NCBI RefSeq assembly: GCF_051414135.1
Contig: NZ_JBLKOA010000003.1
Location: 124,001 to 188,000 of the forward strand
Source: Halovenus halobia
GTDB taxonomy: Archaea > Halobacteriota > Halobacteria > Halobacteriales > Haloarculaceae
DNA length: 64,000 nucleotides
Reading direction: 5' to 3'
The notes beneath the pieces are model-generated. The model did no database searches. It was given only the letters and a program-made list of their open reading frames with translations, and had not been told where the DNA came from. The position numbers and the translations under genes are program-made. Below are positions 35,025 through 42,379 of this stretch, one piece after another. How positions within the stretch are numbered: the first letter of the stretch is position 1; every line of letters starts with the position of its first letter.

Positions 35025-36485
35025 TTAGTACGTCCGCGCGAAGTACGCCGTCTCTTCAGCGTCCTCGCCACAAATTGCACACTCGTCGTGGATCGGTTCC
35101 TCGTCGCGCTCCAGTGGCACCATCGTAATTTCCGCTGCCATCGCCTCCTTGATCGGTTCCTCGCAGTCTTCCTCACCACACCAGCCACACTTCACGTAGC
35201 CGCCGTGCTGGCCGAGGGTGCCGAGAATCTCCTCGCGGCTCTGGGCTTCCCGGGTCGCGCCGTCGAGGGTCTCCTCGGCGCTGGCGTACAGTTTTGCGAA
35301 GATTGTTTCGAGGTGGTCGTCGACAGTTTCCGAGAGTCCCTCTCGGTCGACCGCTTCGCTCTCGCCGTCGGGCCGGTGGACAAGCGTTGCCATCTCGTCC
35401 TCGACTTCGTTCGGACCGACCTCGATTCGCAGCGGCACGCCCTTGAGCTCCCACTCGTTGTACTTGAAGCCAGGGTTGCGGTTCTCGCGGTCGTCGAGGT
35501 GGACACGCACGCCCGCGTCGGCGAGGGTCTCCTCCAGCTCGGCAGCGTAGTCGACGACTTCTTCTTTGTTGTCTTCCTGCCAGATCGGGACGATGACGAC
35601 CTGCTTTGGCGCGAGCGTCGGCGGAAGCACGAGCCCCTGGTCGTCGCTGTGGGTCATGATGAGCGCGCCCATCGCCCGCCAGGACAGCCCCCACGAGGTA
35701 GTGTGGGCTGTCTGGTCGTCCTGGTCCTCGTCGGCGTAGGTGATATCGAACGCCTCCGCGAAGGAGGTGCCGAGATAGTGTGAGGTTGCCCCCTGAACGC
35801 TTTTCCCGTCAGGCATCAGTGCCTCGATGGTCGTCGTGGTGTGTGCGCCGGGGAACTTGTCGTGTTCGGGTTTCCGACCGACCAGCGGCGGGATGGCGAG
35901 AACGTCTTTGTAGAGTCGTTCGTACTGCTCCAGTCGTGTCATCGTCTCGTCCCACGCGCCGTCCATATCGCGGTGGGCGGTGTGGCCCTCCTGCCAGAGG
36001 AACTCCTTGGTCCGGAAGAACGGCTTGGTCTCTGTGGCCTCCCAGCGAACGACCGAACACCACTGGTTCAGTTGCATCGGGAGGTCACGATGTGAGCGAA
36101 TCCACTGGGCCATAAACGGCGCAATGATGGACTCGCTCGTTGGCCGAACTGCGAGTCGCTCTTCGAGTTCGTCGTAGCCGCCGTGGGTGACCCACGCCAC
36201 TTCGGGGTCGAATCCTTCGACGACGTCTTTCTCCTTTTCGAGATAGCTCTCGGGGATAAAGAGTGGGAAGTAGGCGTTCTGGACGCCGGTGTCTTTAAAC
36301 CAGCCGTCGAGATAGTCCTGCATGCGTTCCCAGATGGCGTAGCCCCGCGGTTTCGTGACGATGAACCCGCCCATCGGAGCGTAATCCGCCAGCCCGGCCT
36401 TCTGGACGACCTCTGCGTACCAGTCGCCCGTACTGTGTTCTTTCGACTCGGTAATCCCGAGTTCCTGGTGTGACTCCTCGCTCAT
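35025..36485 (-). CDS. proS: Prolyl-tRNA synthetase (archaeal/eukaryotic type)
   Basis: 486 aa, class II. The start MSEESHQELGITESKEHSTG was chosen over an ATG eight codons upstream. Motifs: GFIVTKPRGYAIWERMQ, motif 2 region RWEATETKPFFRTKEFLWQEGH, motif 3 SWGLSWRAMGALIMTHSDDQ, the anticodon domain VVIVPIWQ with HLDDRENRNPGFKYNEWELK, and a C-terminal zinc domain with CGWCGEEDCEEP...CAIC ending YFARTY, the conserved C-terminal Tyr of this type. The final 26 bases are repeated twice more downstream, each behind a palindromic element, so the locus carries three copies of the gene end. Confidence 0.95.
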   Translation of the reverse strand: MSEESHQELGITESKEHSTGDWYAEVVQKAGLADYAPMGGFIVTKPRGYAIWERMQDYLDGWFKDTGVQNAYFPLFIPESYLEKEKDVVEGFDPEVAWVTHGGYDELEERLAVRPTSESIIAPFMAQWIRSHRDLPMQLNQWCSVVRWEATETKPFFRTKEFLWQEGHTAHRDMDGAWDETMTRLEQYERLYKDVLAIPPLVGRKPEHDKFPGAHTTTTIEALMPDGKSVQGATSHYLGTSFAEAFDITYADEDQDDQTAHTTSWGLSWRAMGALIMTHSDDQGLVLPPTLAPKQVVIVPIWQEDNKEEVVDYAAELEETLADAGVRVHLDDRENRNPGFKYNEWELKGVPLRIEVGPNEVEDEMATLVHRPDGESEAVDREGLSETVDDHLETIFAKLYASAEETLDGATREAQSREEILGTLGQHGGYVKCGWCGEEDCEEPIKEAMAAEITMVPLERDEEPIHDECAICGEDAEETAYFARTY

Positions 36486-36644
36486 AGCACGTCTTCTGCT
36501 CGCCACCAATAAACCAATGCTGTTTCGGTCTCTGTTAGCGGTAGTCGCAATCGCACCAGGTCACACGAGACACGCACGGCTCGAGACTGAAAAGAGAGAA
36601 AGACAGCAAAAGTGCTGTCCTGCAGAAATCGTCAGTAACCGTCG

Positions 36645-37715
36645 TCAGTCGTCGTTGTCGCTGGTGATGACTGCTTCTTCTTCGTCGTCGCTGAAGCCTG
36701 CAGAGTCCTGCTGTCGCTGCTTGGCGTCAGGGTCGTACTGCGCCTCGATGTTCTGGAATCGTGGGACAAAGGAAAGCTCGTGGTGGCTTTCGGTCGGGTG
36801 ACCGAGGTAGCGGTCTTCGAGGTCCCACTGTGCCTCTTCGTCGTTTTCGGCGATGTTGACCATGTCCTCGTAGACGGCGTGTGCGCCACTGTGCAGGGCG
36901 TACAGCGTGATGAACTGGTATTTGTAACCGAGGTCGCCCAGCTCCTGGAACGTGAGTGGGTCTTCCTCTTCACTCCAGGCGAAGGAGCTGGAGTAGTTGA
37001 AGGCCAGTTTCAGGTCAGGGTGAGTCTCGTGAATCGTTTCGGCGTATTCGACAGCGTCCTCACGCGATGGGTCCGGCATCTCGGGCCAGACGAGGTCGAC
37101 GCCACAGTCGGCGTAGAGTCGGCCTCGCTCGAGGTGCTCTTCCCAGTCACCGTTCGCCGAGCCGTAGGCGTCGGTTCGGGCGATGATGATGGTGTCCTCG
37201 GACTGTTTGGCGTCGACGGCCGCGCTGAAGCGGGCCTCAGCCTGGTCTCGCGAGATGATCTGCTTGCCGGCGATGTGGCCACAGCGTTTTGGCGTCGTCT
37301 GGTCCTCGATGTGGACCGCTGCAACGCCTGCTTTCTCGTACTCTCGCACTGCTCGCTGGACGTTGTGGATGCCACCGTAGCCGGTGTCACAGTCCGCGAT
37401 GATTGGCAGGTTCGTCGCTTCGACCTGCCGCTTTGCGTTCTCGACCATCTCTCGCATGTCGACCATCTCCAGGTCCGGGAAGCCGAACTGGCCGAGGACT
37501 GTGGAGTAACCCGACATGTAGACAGCGTCGAGACCGGCCATCTCGGCCAGTCGCGCGTCGAGGGCGTGGTAGGTACCAGGTGCGAAAACGAAATCCTGGT
37601 TGTTCAGTTTGTCTCGCAGTTCTCGGGCGGCCTCGTTGTCCACATCACACATGTACGGGTCTGTGCTCTGGACTCGGGACGCAACTTCGTCAACTCCGTC
37701 GTTATCTTGTGTCAT
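36645..37715 (-). CDS. aceA: Isocitrate lyase
   Basis: A 356-aa glyoxylate-cycle enzyme that splits isocitrate to glyoxylate and succinate. The catalytic loop is KRCGHIAGK at residues 143-151 with Cys145. Other motifs are FVFAPGTYHALDARLAEMAG, YMSGYSTVLGQFGFPDLEM, IADCDTGYGGIHNV, IIIARTDAYGS and LAFNYSSSFAW. The last 25 residues are very acidic and Gln-rich (QRQQDSAGFSDDEEEAV). In Haloferax the malate synthase gene is known to sit beside aceA; here it does not, at least not within the next gene on either side. Lyase-family members acting on methylisocitrate exist, but the length and motifs favour isocitrate. Confidence 0.9.
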   Translation of the reverse strand: MTQDNDGVDEVASRVQSTDPYMCDVDNEAARELRDKLNNQDFVFAPGTYHALDARLAEMAGLDAVYMSGYSTVLGQFGFPDLEMVDMREMVENAKRQVEATNLPIIADCDTGYGGIHNVQRAVREYEKAGVAAVHIEDQTTPKRCGHIAGKQIISRDQAEARFSAAVDAKQSEDTIIIARTDAYGSANGDWEEHLERGRLYADCGVDLVWPEMPDPSREDAVEYAETIHETHPDLKLAFNYSSSFAWSEEEDPLTFQELGDLGYKYQFITLYALHSGAHAVYEDMVNIAENDEEAQWDLEDRYLGHPTESHHELSFVPRFQNIEAQYDPDAKQRQQDSAGFSDDEEEAVITSDNDD

Positions 37716-38001
37716 AGTTGGTATGTAGTGCCGCGTTTCATGCGCGGCTCGCTTGGCGTCTATTTGGAATTGGCACGGATAGAAAAACGTTATGAAAAAC
37801 CATGATAAATGTCCCTTATACTCATTATTTGAGTAGGCCTACCGTTCCTGTCGGGCGTTGACACAGGTCGTTTGTGGAGACTTGTCTCGGTTGCTGATCG
37901 AACGCTAGCGGTCGAATCAGTCCTCACGAGAGCCGTTCGTGACACCACTCGTCGAGGCGAGCGCAACTACTAACAACTGAAAGACACAACAAGTGGACAA
38001 A

Positions 38002-38217
38002 ATGAATCGAGGAGGCGCGCTGGTCGCAATATATCTGACAGTGCTGGGGCTGTTCGTGGCGCTGGTCCTGCAGTTAGTCGGAATTGCGCTGACCTTGGTG
38101 ATCGTCGGGTTCGTGGTTTTTGTCCTCTCGTTACTCTTGGATACACCAGAGCTATCCGCGGCCAATCGCGAGTCCCCCTCCGAGTCGCCGTCGGAGACGC
38201 GGAGCAGATGGCGGTGA
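38002..38217 (+). CDS. 71-aa two-helix membrane protein
   Basis: MNRGGALVAIYLTVLGLFVA opens two closely spaced hydrophobic helices (about residues 7-28 and 32-50), followed by a short Ser/Glu-rich tail with SPSESPSETRSR. No recognised domain. A start three codons upstream is equally possible. It lies in a low-density region between aceA (divergent) and an opposite-strand pair of genes. The 286 bases before it hold no other gene. Confidence 0.55.
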   Translation: MNRGGALVAIYLTVLGLFVALVLQLVGIALTLVIVGFVVFVLSLLLDTPELSAANRESPSESPSETRSRWR

Positions 38218-38265
38218 CATGGTGAACAAAAGGTAGTGTGTCGCGCGTTGGTAGAGTAGTCCTTG

Positions 38266-38394
38266 CTACTGATCCGCGTCGGAGTCGTCGGCGCCTTTTT
38301 GCAGCGTCTCGAATTCGGCCTGCGGATTCCCCTCTTCGTCTTCCGAGACTCCGTCCGCGTCTGCGAGGTTCCCCTCAGGCTTCTTGTCACTCAT
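38266..38394 (-). CDS. 42-aa acidic peptide coupled to the 4TM protein gene
   Basis: ATG at 38394 gives 42 residues (MSDKKPEGNLADADGVSEDE, then EGNPQAEFETLQKGADDSDA, DQ). The ATG lies inside the last codons of the upstream membrane-protein gene (overlap 38387-38394), a typical translational-coupling arrangement, which is the main reason to call it. It is soluble, disordered-looking and rich in Asp and Glu. Function unknown. Confidence 0.5.
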   Translation of the reverse strand: MSDKKPEGNLADADGVSEDEEGNPQAEFETLQKGADDSDADQ

Positions 38395-39043
38395 TGTTAT
38401 GATCTTGCTCTTCCAATCTTAAATATGCACCGTGGTTAATAACCAGGGCGACACACGTAGCGGCGATAACAAACAGGCCTGCGGTGCCGTACTGAACCAT
38501 TGGGGCAGGTGGCAACACGAGAAGCGCTGCACTCCCGAAGAGGAGGAATAGTCCAGCTAAGAGTGCGGCAAGACTCGTCTGGAACCGTCGAGCATTTGCT
38601 ACGACAACCGTTCTGTTGTTTTCGATAGCAGTGGCGTAGCTCCTGAGGAGGACATCCTTGTACTGCTGTTCGTCCACTTTGTACCTCGACATATACCGTC
38701 CCATCCCGATAGTCGGTCCGTACTCAAATTCGCTTTTCAGATAGGTTAGAATCGCAAGCACGACAGAGATGAAAAACGCGGACACCGACGAACCAGTCAG
38801 AAGGAGGACAGCACCTGTGTCCACGTTCAGTGATATTTCGGCTCTGCTCGCTGCGAGGGAGGCTGCACTCAGTATCAATCCGGTCAGGATTGCGACCAGT
38901 CGAGCGACGTATGCGGCCTTGTCGTCAATATCGTTCAGCGTCGATATCTGAGTCTGGATCATCTGTTCGTAACGTCTCAAGAGGTCCTCCTCGGCATCGA
39001 AGTGCAGCCCGTTGTCTGCACTATCGTCGGTCGAATTCATCAC
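38387..39043 (-). CDS. Four-helix membrane protein with cytoplasmic helical loop (Pycsar/SLATT-like layout)
   Basis: 218 aa. An N-terminal helical segment (LLRRYEQMIQTQISTLNDID, then DKAAYVARLV) leads into two membrane helices (about 48-70 and 78-102). A cytoplasmic loop of about 60 residues follows (YMSRYKVDEQQYKDVLLRSY, ATAIENNRTV), then two more helices (about 160-210). The pattern of a Q-I...D-x-K-A helix before TM1 and the 2+2 layout recalls membrane effectors of nucleotide-signal defence systems such as PycTM, and SLATT proteins. No cyclase or other sensor gene is adjacent, so this is a weak structural resemblance. The start could also be the second Met at 39040. Confidence 0.6.
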   Translation of the reverse strand: MMNSTDDSADNGLHFDAEEDLLRRYEQMIQTQISTLNDIDDKAAYVARLVAILTGLILSAASLAASRAEISLNVDTGAVLLLTGSSVSAFFISVVLAILTYLKSEFEYGPTIGMGRYMSRYKVDEQQYKDVLLRSYATAIENNRTVVVANARRFQTSLAALLAGLFLLFGSAALLVLPPAPMVQYGTAGLFVIAATCVALVINHGAYLRLEEQDHNNE

Positions 39044-39216
39044 TTCAGACAGTGAACTTTGCCTGCCAGTTCCTACTTAAATCTCAGCATTCGAGGAACA
39101 GCTGGAGACTTCGGCCGTGAGAGAGTCGTCAACTTCGATGGATCCGTTCGTTGGTTAGAAATCGACAACACCCGTCGAAAGCACCGTTTAAGTTCAGCGG
39201 GTGCCACCACAGGGAT

Positions 39217-40956
39217 ATGAGCAGCGACGAAGAGCCAGCCGAGGAGTTACGATACGAGAAGGACCCCGACCTCCCGAGCAACGAGGTGACACAGGGTACC
39301 GAGCGTGCCCCGCACCGTGCGATGTTCCGCGCGATGGGCTACGACGACGAGGACTTGTCGGCGCCGATGATTGGCATCGCCAACCCAGCCGCAGATATCA
39401 CCCCTTGCAACGTTCACCTCGACGACGTGGCCGACGCCGCCTACGAGGGTGTCGACGAGGCTGGCGGCATGCCAATCGAGTTCGGGACCATCACTATCTC
39501 CGACGCGATTTCGATGGGCACCGAGGGAATGCGTGCCTCGCTCATCTCGCGTGAGATCATCGCCGACTCCGTGGAACTGGTTGCCTTCGGCGAGCGAATG
39601 GACGGCCTCGTCACCATCGGTGGCTGTGACAAGAACATGCCGGGGATGATGATGGCCTCGATTCGCGCGGACCTGCCGAGTGTCTTCCTCTACGGTGGCT
39701 CGATTATGCCCGGCGAGCACGGCGGCCGCGAGATTACCATCCAGAACGTCTTCGAGGGTGTCGGCGCTGTCTCCGACGGCGACATGAGCCCCGACGAACT
39801 CGACGAGATGGAGCGCAACGCCTGTCCCGGTGCTGGCTCCTGTGGTGGAATGTTCACCGCGAACACGATGGCCTCCATCTCGGAGGCACTGGGCTTCTCG
39901 CCGCTGGGGAGTGCGTCGCCACCGGCCGAGGACGAGGGCCGATACGTCGAGGCCCAGCGCGCAGGCGAACTCGCTATCGAGGCTGTCGAGGCACAGCGCA
40001 AACCCTCCGATTTCCTCTCGCGAGAGTCTTTCGAGAACGCAATTGCCCTGCAGGTTGCCATCGGCGGGTCGACCAACGCCGTGTTGCACCTGCTCGCGCT
40101 GGCCGCAGAGGCGGGCATCGACCTCGATATCGAGACGTTCAACGAAATCAGCGCGCGCACGCCCAAGATTGCGAACCTCCAGCCCGGCGGGACGCGCGTG
40201 ATGAACGACCTCCACGAAGTCGGCGGCGTGCCAGTCGTGTTGAAGGCACTCAACGACGCCGGCCTGCTCCACGGCGACGCGCTGACGGTGACGGGCAACA
40301 CAATCACCGAAGAACTCGACGCAATCGACCCGCCAGCCATCGAGGACCTGGACGTGGATTATCTCTACCCGGTCGACGAGCCGATTCACGAGCGCGGCGC
40401 AATCCGAATTCTGACGGGCAACCTCGCGCCCGACGGTGCGGTCATCAAAATCACCGGCGAGGACCACCTCCGTCACGAAGGGCCGGTGCAGGTCTTCGAG
40501 CGCGAGGAGGGCGCGATGGAGTACGTGCAGGAAGGAAACGTCGAATCTGGAGACGTTATCTGCATCCGAAACGAGGGGCCACGAGGCGGCCCCGGAATGC
40601 GTGAGATGCTCGGTGTCACCTCCGCGGTGGCCGGACAGGGTCACGCCGAGGATGTGGCGCTGTTTACTGATGGGCGGTTCTCGGGCGCGACGCGAGGGTT
40701 TTCCATCGGTCACGTTGCACCGGAAGCGTACGTCGGCGGTCCAATTGCCGCGCTGGAGGACGGCGATACCGTCACTATCGACATCGACGAACTGGAACTG
40801 TCGGTCGACGTCTCGGATGAAGAACTCGAACAGCGACTGGAGGACCACGACCCAGAGCCAGCCTACGAGAACGGCGTGCTCGCAAAGCACGTCCGTGACT
40901 TCGGGTCGGCGGCCAACGGTGCGGTGACGAATCCTGGCGCGCAATGGAGTAGGTAG
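39217..40956 (+). CDS. ilvD: Dihydroxy-acid dehydratase
   Basis: A 579-aa Fe-S enzyme of valine, isoleucine and pantothenate synthesis that dehydrates dihydroxy-acids to keto-acids. Start MSSDEEPAEELRYEKDPDLP at 39217. Motifs: PMIGIANPAADITPCNVHLD, the IGGCDKNMPGMMMA and CPGAGSCGGMFTANTM cysteines that hold the cluster, IGGSTNAVLHLLALA, and GRFSGATRGFSIGHVAPEA near the end. It now ends GAVTNPGAQWSR. A duplicate of its last 21 codons 120 bases downstream ends GAQWD instead, so the SR end may have been made by the element insertion. No other ilv gene is in the window. Confidence 0.94.
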   Translation: MSSDEEPAEELRYEKDPDLPSNEVTQGTERAPHRAMFRAMGYDDEDLSAPMIGIANPAADITPCNVHLDDVADAAYEGVDEAGGMPIEFGTITISDAISMGTEGMRASLISREIIADSVELVAFGERMDGLVTIGGCDKNMPGMMMASIRADLPSVFLYGGSIMPGEHGGREITIQNVFEGVGAVSDGDMSPDELDEMERNACPGAGSCGGMFTANTMASISEALGFSPLGSASPPAEDEGRYVEAQRAGELAIEAVEAQRKPSDFLSRESFENAIALQVAIGGSTNAVLHLLALAAEAGIDLDIETFNEISARTPKIANLQPGGTRVMNDLHEVGGVPVVLKALNDAGLLHGDALTVTGNTITEELDAIDPPAIEDLDVDYLYPVDEPIHERGAIRILTGNLAPDGAVIKITGEDHLRHEGPVQVFEREEGAMEYVQEGNVESGDVICIRNEGPRGGPGMREMLGVTSAVAGQGHAEDVALFTDGRFSGATRGFSIGHVAPEAYVGGPIAALEDGDTVTIDIDELELSVDVSDEELEQRLEDHDPEPAYENGVLAKHVRDFGSAANGAVTNPGAQWSR

Positions 40957-41076
40957 TCAGCGGTGCGGTTCGACTAACTCCACCGCGAGCGCGCCACTGC
41001 ACGCTCGCGGCTTTTTTCACCCATGTTTTTGCGACGAGTGGTGTGCGCAGCACACCCGAGTCGGAAAAAGATGGTC
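40957..41076 (+). repeat. Palindromic gene-end element, copy E (short core with terminator)
   Basis: A 9-bp hairpin CCGCGAGCG/CGCTCGCGG at 40983-41010 runs directly into CTTTTTTC (41011-41018). Then come ACCCATGTTTTTGCGACGAG, the palindrome GTGTGCGCAGCACAC and CCCGAGTCGGAAAAAGATGG. It lies between the ilvD stop and a duplicate of the ilvD end. It is nearly identical to copy F. Confidence 0.87.
40983..41018 (+). terminator. Hairpin-plus-T-tract terminator after ilvD
   Basis: Perfect 9-bp stem, 10-base loop, then six T residues. It would end the ilvD transcript and is an integral part of element copy E. Confidence 0.65.
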
Positions 41077-41139
41077 GTCCGTGACTTCGGGTCGGCGGCC
41101 AACGGCGCAGTGACGAATCCCGGCGCACAGTGGGACTGA
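41077..41139 (+). pseudogene. Duplicated 3' end of ilvD
   Basis: 63 bases coding for VRDFGSAANGAVTNPGAQWD and a TGA stop. They match the last 60 or so bases of ilvD apart from a few substitutions and the different final codons. There is no start and no role as a gene. The copied part begins three bases after the ATGG end of element copy E. Confidence 0.88.
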
Positions 41140-41217
41140 GTGCGAGACCGAGCGAAGCGAGGTCTCGATCCACTCGAACGGCGAAGCCGTGAGAGCGGTG
41201 TCATGCTGTCTGGGCTA

Positions 41218-41323
41218 GCTTGACTCTACCGCGAGCGCGCTGCTGCACGCTCGCGGCCTTTTTCACCCATATTTTTGCGACGAGCGGTGTGCGCAGCACA
41301 CCCGAATCGGAAAAAGATGGTCC
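41218..41323 (+). repeat. Palindromic gene-end element, copy F (short core with terminator)
   Basis: Hairpin CCGCGAGCG/CGCTCGCGG at 41229-41256 followed by CCTTTTTC, then ACCCATATTTTTGCGACGAG, palindrome GTGTGCGCAGCACAC and CCCGAATCGGAAAAAGATGG. It differs from copy E at only a few positions, so E and F arose by tandem duplication. The 78 bases between the ilvD duplicate and this copy (41140-41217) contain CGAGACCGAGCGAAGCGAGG-type imperfect palindromes like those in the long copies. Confidence 0.87.
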
Positions 41324-41326
41324 TGG

Positions 41327-41360
41327 CGCAGTTACAAATCCCGGCGCACAGTGGGACTGA
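41327..41360 (+). pseudogene. Partial third copy of the ilvD 3' end
   Basis: GGCGCAGTTACAAATCCCGG followed by CGCACAGTGGGACTGA matches the last 34-35 bases of the first duplicate with two changes. It abuts and runs into the 3' end of the GNAT gene on the other strand, whose last residues (SPTVRRDL) are simply the antisense reading of this fragment. Confidence 0.82.
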
Positions 41361-42267
41361 GCTCGGTCGAGAGGACGAAATCGGGATTCTGCCCGATGCC
41401 AGCCCGAAGGTGTGCGCCATCGGAGACGAACCGTGGTGTCTCTGGAATCAGCACCCGAACAGTGTCAGCGTCACGGGCCGCTGCGTCGGCGGCAATCCCA
41501 GCCAAGAGTTCTCGACCCGCGTCAAGGTCAGCCCACGCCGCGACACCGTATTCTGCCAGTCGCTGTGTGTCGTCCTCGCCTGCGTTGTCCACAGTTCGAG
41601 ACAGGTACGCAAAGCCGTGAGTCGTGTCCTCGCCCACAGTCAGCAGTCGTTGGTCCTCAGCAGCACGAGCGAGTGTCTCCCGAGTCAGTTCGCGGAGCGC
41701 CCACGATTCCTCGGTATCGAGCCCGAGCCCGCGGAGGTGGTCCCGGGCGTCGCTGGTCGTCCAGTACGCCCACGCGGCGTCGGCCTCGCCACGGTAGCTG
41801 TCGAGGTCTGCAACCGCGTCGGCGTCTGGGTCAGGGTGCAGCCAGCGAAACTCCGTCGTTGGCTCGTAGCCGAGCGCGCGGGACTGGCCAAGACCGGCCT
41901 GATTCCACGAGAAGACCATATTCCGGACGACTGTAAGGTCCTGTTCGCGAGCCCACCTGAAGAGGTGGTCGTTAATTGCCCGGCCGATACCCTCGCCACG
42001 GAAGGCTGGGTTGACGCGCATCCCCTGGGCCCAGCCCTCCCACGAGGAGAGCGCGACTACCTGTGCAATACCTGCAATGTCGTCGCCGGCGTCGGCAACG
42101 ATGGTCTGGCGGTTGTCGCCGTCAATCCAGTCGTGGTAGACATCGGGCAGATAATCAGAGACCTCGACATCGAGGTCAGCCCAGGTTTTGTCAGTAAATT
42201 CGACCACAGCCTCGTAATCGTCGTGTGTCGCCGGCCGGTACTCGATGTCGCCTGTCGAAGGCCCCAT
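41332..42267 (-). CDS. GNAT-family N-acetyltransferase (double domain)
   Basis: 311 aa from MGPSTGDIEYRPATHDDYEA. The N-terminal GNAT domain (about 8-155) has the acetyl-CoA loop MRVNPAFRGEGIGRAINDHL and NMVFSWNQAGLGQSRALGYE. The second half (about 165-300) looks like a degenerate second GNAT domain (LTVGEDTTHGFAYLSRTVDN). The acceptor is unknown. The last eight residues come from a fragment of the ilvD 3' end inserted in reverse, so the native C-terminus was probably shorter or different. The start was preferred to an ATG 13 codons upstream. Confidence 0.82.
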   Translation of the reverse strand: MGPSTGDIEYRPATHDDYEAVVEFTDKTWADLDVEVSDYLPDVYHDWIDGDNRQTIVADAGDDIAGIAQVVALSSWEGWAQGMRVNPAFRGEGIGRAINDHLFRWAREQDLTVVRNMVFSWNQAGLGQSRALGYEPTTEFRWLHPDPDADAVADLDSYRGEADAAWAYWTTSDARDHLRGLGLDTEESWALRELTRETLARAAEDQRLLTVGEDTTHGFAYLSRTVDNAGEDDTQRLAEYGVAAWADLDAGRELLAGIAADAAARDADTVRVLIPETPRFVSDGAHLRAGIGQNPDFVLSTELSPTVRRDL

Positions 42268-42379
42268 GGCAGGCAGTAGGACCCCGGCTGTCTTGAATCT
42301 CAGCACACTGTCAGTGAGTATCAGATCTCATTCTGTGGCCAATACCAATTTATGTGGGTGCAAAGTAGTAGATAAGCGA

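Noticed and set aside
39247..40944. Long open frame (about 565 codons) antisense to ilvD
   Set aside because: Shadow of the conserved IlvD frame, with no recognisable domain and a His/Arg/Val-rich composition.
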